In this document: piece after piece, positions 57,815 through 64,000 of the stretch
Layout of the letters: every line of letters starts with the position of its first letter
How positions within the stretch are numbered: position 1 is the stretch's first letter
Assembly: GCF_016031625.1 (NCBI RefSeq)
Contig: NZ_JACCHP010000008.1
Span: 62,001 to 126,000 of the forward strand
Length of the DNA stretch: 64,000 bases
Origin: Bradyrhizobium agreste
GTDB lineage: Bacteria; Pseudomonadota; Alphaproteobacteria; Rhizobiales; Xanthobacteraceae
Direction of reading: 5' to 3'
Program-made: the position numbers and the translations under genes
Notes under the pieces: generated by a model
What the model saw: only the letters and a program-made list of their open reading frames with translations
What the model was told of the DNA's origin: nothing
The model's database searches: none

Positions 57815-58714
57815 ATGCTACCGAAACATCTGCGCCGCCTCGAAGCTGAATCGATTGAAATTATGCGTGATGTGGTCGCCGAGTTCAAAAGGCCGGTCAT
57901 GCTTTACTCGATCGGAAAAGACTCAAGCGTAATGCTGCACATTGCAATCAAGGCGTTCTATCCGGCAAAATTGCCTTTTCCCCTGCTTCACGTTGATACG
58001 ACCTGGAAGTTCCGCGAGATGATCAGTTTCCGGGACGCGACAGCCAGGCGACTCGGCCTCGACCTGATCGTCCATGTCAACAAGGAGGGCCTCGCGCGCG
58101 GGATCAATCCGATCGATTCCGGCTCCGCGCTTCATACCCAGGTGATGAAGACCGACGCGCTGAAGCAGGCGCTCGACCTCCATGGATTTGATGCCGCCTT
58201 TGGCGGAGCCCGGCGCGATGAGGAAAAGAGTCGCGCAAAAGAACGGATACTCTCCTTCCGTTCGGCCGGACACGTATGGGACCCCCGTAACCAGCGGCCG
58301 GAGCTCTGGAGCCTGTTCAACACACGGATCCGCCAGGGCGAAACCATGCGCGTGTTTGCGATGTCAAACTGGACCGAGCTCGAAGTGTGGGAATACATCA
58401 TGATCGAGAAGATTCCGGTCGTTCCGCTCTACTTCGCAAAACAAAGACCGATAGTGCGTCGAAATGGTGCGACGATCATGGTCGATGACCAGCGATTGCC
58501 CCTTAACCGCGATGAGACGCCGGAAATGCGGATGATCCGCTTTCGCACGCTTGGATGTTATCCTTTGAGCGGAGCTATTGAATCCGATGCGACGACGATC
58601 GAAGATATCGTCGCGGAAATGCAGACTACGACTGTGTCCGAGCGCCAGGGCCGCCTAATTGATACCGACGAAGCCGCTTCAATGGAGAAGAAGAAGCGGG
58701 AAGGCTACTTTTGA
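57815..58714 (+). CDS. nodP: Sulfate adenylyltransferase small subunit (NodP/CysD)
   Basis: ATG 57815 ([20 protein letters not shown]) gives 299 residues, the usual CysD/NodP length; the longer frame upstream is not conserved. The PP-loop is [21 protein letters not shown], followed by [34 protein letters not shown], and the C-terminal [25 protein letters not shown] ending KKKREGYF. With the NodQ large subunit it forms APS from ATP and sulfate, driven by GTP hydrolysis. Its stop overlaps the nodQ start. NodP and housekeeping CysD cannot be separated by motif; the island context favours nodP. Confidence 0.9.
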   Translation: MLPKHLRRLEAESIEIMRDVVAEFKRPVMLYSIGKDSSVMLHIAIKAFYPAKLPFPLLHVDTTWKFREMISFRDATARRLGLDLIVHVNKEGLARGINPIDSGSALHTQVMKTDALKQALDLHGFDAAFGGARRDEEKSRAKERILSFRSAGHVWDPRNQRPELWSLFNTRIRQGETMRVFAMSNWTELEVWEYIMIEKIPVVPLYFAKQRPIVRRNGATIMVDDQRLPLNRDETPEMRMIRFRTLGCYPLSGAIESDATTIEDIVAEMQTTTVSERQGRLIDTDEAASMEKKKREGYF

Positions 58715-60597
58715 TGTTTACGAATCCGACAACGGAACCGGTCCCGGCCAGGACAAAGGATCAGCTGCGATTCATCACATGTGGCTCGGTGGACGACGGC
58801 AAATCGACGCTGATCGGCCGATTACTGCACGACAGCAAGATGATCTATCACGATCAGCTCACGGCGCTGGAACGCGACAGCGTCAAGCACGGTAGCACCG
58901 GCAATGACATCGACTTCGCGCTGCTCGTGGATGGGCTGGAGGCCGAACGGGAGCAGGGCATCACGATCGACGTCGCCTACCGCTTCTTCACGACGCCGCG
59001 GCGCTCCTTCATGGTGGCCGACACTCCCGGCCACGAGCAGTATACCCGCAATATGGCTACCGGCGCCTCGCATGCCCAGCTCGCCATCATCCTGATCGAT
59101 GCCCGCAAAGGCGTGATGGTTCAGACCCGCCGCCACTCCTTTATCTGCTCGCTGCTCGGTATTCGTCATGTCGTGCTGGCAGTGAACAAGATCGATCTTG
59201 TCGCATATAACAAAGAGTGCTTCGATCGGATCGCCCGTGACTATCTGGCCTTTGCCGCCGGTCTCAGCTTCACCTCGATCGTTCCGATCCCGATCTCGGC
59301 CCGCTACGGCGACAACGTCGTGGACCGCTCCGCTCATGCCAACTGGTATCATGGTCCCTGCCTGCTCGAGCATTTGGAGAGCATTGACATCCAGTCCGGC
59401 ACCGCAAGCCAGGCTTTCCGCTTTCCGGTCCAATGGGTAAACCGGCCAAACCCGGATTTTCGGGGCTATGCCGGGTCGATTGCTTCCGGGAGGATCTCGA
59501 CAGGAGACGAGATCGTTGTCGCTGCGTCGGGGCGGACCACGCGCGTCAAGCGGATCGTGACCCACGATGGCGACCTTGTCGCCGCCGAAGCCGAGGATGC
59601 GGTTACCATTACACTGGAAGACGAAATCGATATCAGTCGTGGCGACATTTTGTCGCGACCGGACGACCGACCGAAGGTGGCCGACCAGCTTGCCGCTTAT
59701 GTGATCTGGATGGACAGGGAGCCGCTCGCTCCCGGACGCAATTACGTCCTGCGGATTGGATCGCAGACGATTTCCGGCAGCATTACCGCAATTAGGCATC
59801 GAATCGACGTCAACACTTGTGAGCATCTGGCCGCCGGGACGCTTTCCCTCAACGAGATCGCCTTCTGCGATGTTGTGACCGCAACGCCCGCAGTATTCGA
59901 TCCTTACGACCTCAATCGAAAGACCGGATCATTCATCGTCATCGATCGTTACACGAATCGTACGGTCGGGGCCGGCATGATTGCCTTTCCGCTACGGCGG
60001 GCCACCAATATTGCTAGGCAAGCGCTATCCGTGCACAGGATGGAGCGCGCCGCGCTTAAGAATCAGAAGCCTTGCGTCATCTGGTTCACTGGCCTGTCTG
60101 GCGCGGGAAAGTCGACGATTGCCAACCTCGTTGATCAAAAGCTGTTTGCGATGTCGCGGCATACCATGCTTTTGGATGGCGACAACCTCCGGCACGGATT
60201 GAACGCGGACCTCGGCTTCTCGGAGACCGACCGCGTGGAGAACATCCGGCGCGTCGGCGAAGTTGCCAAGTTGATGGCGGACAGCGGCTTGATCGTGATC
60301 TGCTCGTTCATTTCGCCCACTAGGGCCGAGCGGGACAGGGTGCGCAGCCTGGTTGGCAAGGAAGAGTTCATAGAAGTCTTTGTCGATACGCCGCTCGAGG
60401 AATGCGCGCGGCGAGACCCAAAAGGCCTGTATTCAAAGGTGAAATCCGGCAAGATCAAGAACTTCACCGGCATCGATTCGTGCTACGAAGCACCAGCAAC
60501 ACCGGAGGTTCATCTCAGGACCATGGAGCAGACCCTAGAGCATTCAGCGGAAGCGGTGGTGGATATCTTGATGGCGCGCTCTATTCTTGATGGTTAG
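58714..60597 (+). CDS. nodQ: Bifunctional sulfate adenylyltransferase GTPase / APS kinase (NodQ/CysNC)
   Basis: ATG 58714 shares its A with the nodP TGA. The 627-residue fusion has an EF-Tu-like GTPase domain: TCGSVDDGKSTLIGRLL (G1), EREQGITIDVAYRFF (G2), VADTPGHEQYTRN (G3), VNKIDLVAY (G4). Beta-barrel domains run to about residue 430. The APS kinase domain follows from about 445: CVIWFTGLSGAGKSTIANLV, LDGDNLRHGLNADLGF, and DRVENIRRVGEVAKLM. It activates ATP sulfurylase and phosphorylates APS to PAPS, the sulfate donor for the sulfotransferase upstream. Confidence 0.93.
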   Translation: MFTNPTTEPVPARTKDQLRFITCGSVDDGKSTLIGRLLHDSKMIYHDQLTALERDSVKHGSTGNDIDFALLVDGLEAEREQGITIDVAYRFFTTPRRSFMVADTPGHEQYTRNMATGASHAQLAIILIDARKGVMVQTRRHSFICSLLGIRHVVLAVNKIDLVAYNKECFDRIARDYLAFAAGLSFTSIVPIPISARYGDNVVDRSAHANWYHGPCLLEHLESIDIQSGTASQAFRFPVQWVNRPNPDFRGYAGSIASGRISTGDEIVVAASGRTTRVKRIVTHDGDLVAAEAEDAVTITLEDEIDISRGDILSRPDDRPKVADQLAAYVIWMDREPLAPGRNYVLRIGSQTISGSITAIRHRIDVNTCEHLAAGTLSLNEIAFCDVVTATPAVFDPYDLNRKTGSFIVIDRYTNRTVGAGMIAFPLRRATNIARQALSVHRMERAALKNQKPCVIWFTGLSGAGKSTIANLVDQKLFAMSRHTMLLDGDNLRHGLNADLGFSETDRVENIRRVGEVAKLMADSGLIVICSFISPTRAERDRVRSLVGKEEFIEVFVDTPLEECARRDPKGLYSKVKSGKIKNFTGIDSCYEAPATPEVHLRTMEQTLEHSAEAVVDILMARSILDG

Positions 60598-60704
60598 AGG
60601 TACCTCGCGTCACACCATCGATTCGCACAATATCCCGCAGGCCTGGCCAAGGCGATCCAGCTCAGGCGAGCCGGCGATCGGACTTTTGGCTCTAAAGGAA
60701 CAAA

Positions 60705-60902
60705 ATGGTCTCATCCACTCGTCGATTGCCCGCTTCCGGTTATGTGCTCGAAGTGGATGGTCAATTCAAAACCGAGTACGCGAGCAGAGATGGAGCATGG
60801 GCGGGAGCGGAGGAGCTCAAGAAACGCCGTCCCATGCTCCAGATCAGAATCTACGATGCGACAACAAAGGCCAGAGAAGAAGTCCGGCTTCCTGTAAGTT
60901 AA
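60705..60902 (+). CDS. Small conserved protein, 65 residues (paralogue of the gene at 41609)
   Basis: ATG 60705 follows AAAGGA. MVSSTRRLPASGYVLEVDGQ, then FKTEYASRDGAWAGAEELKKRRPMLQIRIYDATTKAREEV. It is collinear with the 41609-41791 protein. Conserved positions concentrate in LEVDG and KKR-PMLQIRIYDA. It lies about 100 bp after nodQ and may be cotranscribed with it. Function unknown. Confidence 0.72.
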   Translation: MVSSTRRLPASGYVLEVDGQFKTEYASRDGAWAGAEELKKRRPMLQIRIYDATTKAREEVRLPVS

Positions 60903-62823
60903 CTTTTTGCTTGGCGCTTCTTGTTGGGTGTGCGGCCAGCGACACGCCGAGCTCCCGTTAAAGCCGAGCCGGGCAGCGTCTCGGCCGGCTTCGATCTCTC
61001 GCGCAGTATGAGGGACTTCGGTTTCCGGGCCTGGCCGCATCCGGCGAGCGGGCACTTGCTTTCCAGTATGTTGACCAATCCGAAACTTGGAAGTCGACCA
61101 CGACTCCCTCCTGTCGCGGCCATGCCGGCTTTCGGCAAGCTTGCTTCCTTTTGGCGCGCCGCTCGACGGCGGACAACATCTGCCTACGCCCGCGCCTTCG
61201 CATCGCGAGACAAGCAGCCGCGAACCTTAGCCATCCCCGCTGCGCTAAGGACCCTGCGCCGCGCTTCGGGTTCTGCTCCCTTCCGCCTGCCGTCGTTGAT
61301 CCGCCATGAAGGCGGCCATGGCGCGGCCGAAAAGGCAAGCGAGCTCATCCATGGCAAGCGACAGGACGATCTCTTGATGATCTGCTCTGGTCAACCGTCA
61401 ACGTGTTCGACTGCGGGGTAGACCGCGTCGAACGCGAGCTCGGCATCAACGAGCAGGCGCTGCAGAGGGGCCAACGGAGCAGAACGGCTGGAGGTGGGAT
61501 TCGTCGAACCAGAGCGCCTCACTGCAGAGGTACTTGCGCTCATTGAGTACTGGAGGCGATGGAACTCCGTTCACCCCTGGGGCTTACGGTTTAGACCAGC
61601 CATCGACCGCGGCACGCTCGCCACGGCGCTGATTGTCCGTGAGACGTTCTCGCCGCGAAGCGGCGTGCAGAACCGAGAGATGCTGCCAGCCTAACGACCG
61701 TGCTGACCGAGGGACACGTGGCACTCATCTGAACTCGACCTGGTCGTAGCAAATCAGGACGACATGTTCTGCGTCACGCCGCCTCCCGAAAGGTCTCGAA
61801 CTGTTCGTTGCTAAAGGGACCGCAATCGCAAGGTCGCTCAGATTACCTTCAAGCCGGACTCGACCACAGCCTGCCAAGGGCGCTTCATTCAAGCGCAACG
61901 ACACCTGACAGCGGTGCTCATGTGCGACGAGGCGTACACTTTCCAGGTGCCAGCCATCCAGGAGGGTCTCGGCGGCATGACGGAGAAGCTCGGTACCTCC
62001 ATCTGCGGTATGGCGAGGAGCGTACGTGAACGGGAAGACCGGGCCATCATTACCTGCTGGTATGCGGTCGCAGGCGGAATGCCGACGGTCCTGATGTCGA
62101 ACTCTCAAATTATTTCAGCTCGCTGTGAATCTCCGCACTCTGCTGCCTGCGTCGGCTTGTCGCCGAAAGATGGGAGTACGTCAGGAAAAAAATCTCACGA
62201 GAAAATCCCCGGAGAGGGTTGAAACGCCCCTAACGTCAAGTTGTACGATCTCGAAATGGACAACGACAGTCATCAGCGTCCCAAACCCTGCAACGAGCTA
62301 CGAAGTGCGAATGCGTCAAGTCCAAGCCCATGCATCACACTCCCGCTGCCAGCGACGTCATCAAGTGTGCCATGCCTTAATCTGCATCCCGGCGCGATGA
62401 TCCGGCTGCATCGCGTTCCTAATGTCAGGTTTGCCTGAATGACGCAGGTTCGCACGTAAGTCGGTCGGTCGACCTGCCGCTTCGCGACGCAAGAAGGCGC
62501 GCTCAAGCCTGCGCGTGCGTGATGGCTAGATGACAGCGCGGGTCGCCGCCGGTTGTGTTCGAGGGCGCGGTCGCATGGCCAATTTCTAGGAGGTGATGAA
62601 TGGTATCGGTGAGGAGCTTGTGAAAGATCGCCCTGCATCTGCGATGAGATATGGAGGGTGCCATCCGGCAGGGTTTCGGACACAGACCCGAAGCGCGCCG
62701 GCAATCTATGGGCATCTGACCCGAAGCTGTTGACCCGAGGAAGTCGACGCTCGCCCCAGGGGCTCCCTGGTGGGGTGGGCGTACTCCAGATCCATTGACG
62801 AATACAACTTGAGGAGGAATGGT
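60903..62823. other. 1.9-kb stretch without a supported gene
   Basis: Many GC-rich ORFs of 60-195 codons overlap on both strands with Arg/Ser/Pro bias and no domain. Copy F of the dyad motif is at 62219-62246 on the minus strand. The large size of this empty region suggests degraded DNA. Confidence 0.45.
62219..62246 (-). repeat. Dispersed dyad motif, copy F
   Basis: On the minus strand it reads GTACAACTTGACGTTAGGGG then CGTTTCAA. It is very close to copy A in the first half and degenerate in the second. Confidence 0.5.
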
Positions 62824-64000
62824 TTGACAAGACAGCGCTCTTTGCTGACGCCTGGTCCATTGTCGTTATCGCCGGCGGTCAGGAGCCAGATGCAGCTTGA
62901 TCTTGCATCGCGCGATTGCGAGTTCAAGGAAGTGACCGCCTGCATGAGGCGGCTGATGCTCAACTTGCTCGGAAACGCTGACGACTATTCGGTCGTACCT
63001 ATTCAGGGAGGCGGCTCCTTTGCGATGGAAGCCGCTCTGTCTTCATTTGTGTCCCGAGCCCACAGGCCGCTCGTTTGCATAAACGGCATCTATGGCGAGC
63101 GCATTTTGCAAATTTTGAGGCTGTGGGGCGTCGAAGCGCTGAAGCTTGTGAAGCGAGCGACCGATCCTTTGGATCCTCAAGAAATTGGCGAGCATCTGAG
63201 CCGAAATCCTGGCGTTACGCACCTGTGCTTCGTGCATTGTGAGACGACAACCGGAATCGTCAATCCGCTGGACGCAATCGTGGAGGAGGCGAGAAGACGT
63301 GGCGTAAAGACCATCGTCGATGGGATGAGTTCCTTCGGCGCCCTCAATATCGACCTGAGCCAGCGTGGACCTGACGTCCTGGTCACGTCGAGCAACAAGT
63401 GCATACAAGGGCCGCCGGGAGTGGCGTTTGTCATCGCCTCCCGCGAGCTGCTGGAGAATGCGGTTCAAGAACCGAGGTCGTTTGTGCTCGACGTGAGAGA
63501 TCAATGGCTCTCGCTCGAGCGCACCGGTGAGTGGCGCTCGACCCCTCCCACCCACATTGTTCAGGCAACGACAAAGGCCCTGAAGATTCTGCACGAGGAG
63601 GGCATCGACGCCAGGCGCTGCAGGTACGAGAAGGTCAGGGACGATCTCGTCAAAGAACTCGAAGGACTGGTGTCTCCGCTGCTGTCCGCGGACTTGCAGT
63701 CGCCGGTCTGCGTCGCGTTTACTGCGCCGTCGGGAATCGTGGACCAGACAGGATTCGATGGGCTTTATCGCCACTTGGCGGCCCACAACCTTTACATCTA
63801 TTCAAAGCTGCATCTTGCCACGCGGAGTTTTCGCGTCGGTTGCATTGGGGAAATCCAGTCCAGCTGGATCGAGCAGTTGGGGTGCGCTTTTCGTACATAT
63901 TTCCGGTCCGGTCAGGCTCGGTTAGCAAGCCCGATGTCGGGCCAAGAGGCATGCGGGGCTCGCGTGAAGATGCCGGCTCGAGCGGCTGAGGACCCGCGGC
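62824..64000 (+). CDS. Class V aminotransferase, 2-aminoethylphosphonate-pyruvate transaminase (PhnW) type, 3' end beyond window
   Basis: A TTG start at 62824 has GAGGAGGAAT about five bases upstream. The frame stays open to the window end (392 codons). The N-terminus reads TRQRSLLTPGPLSLSPAVRS, the PhnW LLTPGP signature. The PLP region has VPIQGGGSFAMEAALSSFV, CFVHCETTTGIVNPLDAI, TIVDGMSSFGALNIDLS, and the PLP lysine in TSSNKCIQGPPGVAFVIA. The fold end (SFRVGCIGEIQSSWIEQL) is reached near residue 348, yet coding continues ~45 residues, so there is an extension or fusion. Specificity for aminoethylphosphonate is not certain within the alanine-glyoxylate/PhnW group. Confidence 0.8.
   Translation, partial: MTRQRSLLTPGPLSLSPAVRSQMQLDLASRDCEFKEVTACMRRLMLNLLGNADDYSVVPIQGGGSFAMEAALSSFVSRAHRPLVCINGIYGERILQILRLWGVEALKLVKRATDPLDPQEIGEHLSRNPGVTHLCFVHCETTTGIVNPLDAIVEEARRRGVKTIVDGMSSFGALNIDLSQRGPDVLVTSSNKCIQGPPGVAFVIASRELLENAVQEPRSFVLDVRDQWLSLERTGEWRSTPPTHIVQATTKALKILHEEGIDARRCRYEKVRDDLVKELEGLVSPLLSADLQSPVCVAFTAPSGIVDQTGFDGLYRHLAAHNLYIYSKLHLATRSFRVGCIGEIQSSWIEQLGCAFRTYFRSGQARLASPMSGQEACGARVKMPARAAEDPR

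Noticed and set aside
58822..59826. 334-codon minus-strand ORF
   Set aside because: Antisense shadow of nodQ, with no recognisable domain.

Overview
This window looks like part of the symbiosis island of a soybean-type Bradyrhizobium (B. japonicum/diazoefficiens group). The evidence is a groES-groEL operon behind a NifA/sigma-54 promoter, a NopT-type type III effector, several tts boxes (binding sites of the type III regulator TtsI), a FixK-type anaerobox, a FixJ-like regulator, nodPQ-like sulfate activation genes, IS66 and IS256 debris, and many short or broken genes with long non-coding spacers. The assignment rests on gene content and family knowledge; no database search was possible.

Layout. 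1-7.2 kb is mobile and effector debris: the 3' end of an unknown gene, an IS66 element with most of tnpC deleted, a tts box driving a repeat-rich effector pseudogene (NopD/Bel2-5-like, lacking its protease domain), and a second decayed IS66. 7.2-20.3 kb is a minus-strand metabolic block: ATP-grasp ligase, AMP-forming acyl-CoA ligase, GcrA-like small protein, M20 carboxypeptidase, broken flavin reductase, an anthranilate phosphoribosyltransferase homologue with an altered PRPP loop, and a three-gene biotin-dependent acyl-CoA carboxylase operon. An acyl-CoA dehydrogenase (27.9-29.4 kb) and a flavin-dependent monooxygenase (36.5-37.6 kb), also on the minus strand, may belong to the same chemistry. 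20-27 kb is mostly non-coding, with small proteins, a DUF7694-like pair, nopT, two orphan tts boxes, a short inverted-repeat element and IS fragments.

30-34 kb holds groESL and a divergent FkbM methyltransferase. 34-44 kb holds pseudogenes (secreted protein, FucU), a candidate sRNA, a beta-carbonic anhydrase, a secreted nuclease, small proteins and a second copy of the inverted-repeat element. 44-47 kb is a cobalamin riboswitch with metE, followed by a second candidate sRNA of the same architecture. 48-51.3 kb is an oxygen/redox-flavoured segment: hemerythrin-like protein, FixJ-family regulator, and a three-gene mini-operon behind a FixK box. 52-55.7 kb has small Bradyrhizobium-type proteins and a MarR pseudogene. 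56-60.6 kb is a sulfation module (sulfotransferase, nodP/cysD, nodQ/cysNC). The window ends inside a class V aminotransferase of the PhnW type.

Working together: groESL, the FixK mini-operon and the FixJ-like and hemerythrin proteins suit micro-oxic bacteroid life. nopT and the tts boxes belong to the host-dialogue secretion regulon. The sulfotransferase with NodPQ can make and use PAPS. Beyond these, the most unexplained signals are six dispersed copies of a ~29-bp dyad motif, two 84/85-bp terminal-inverted-repeat elements, a matched pair of candidate sRNAs with pyrimidine-rich loops, and the minus-strand ligase/carboxylase/dehydrogenase gene set.
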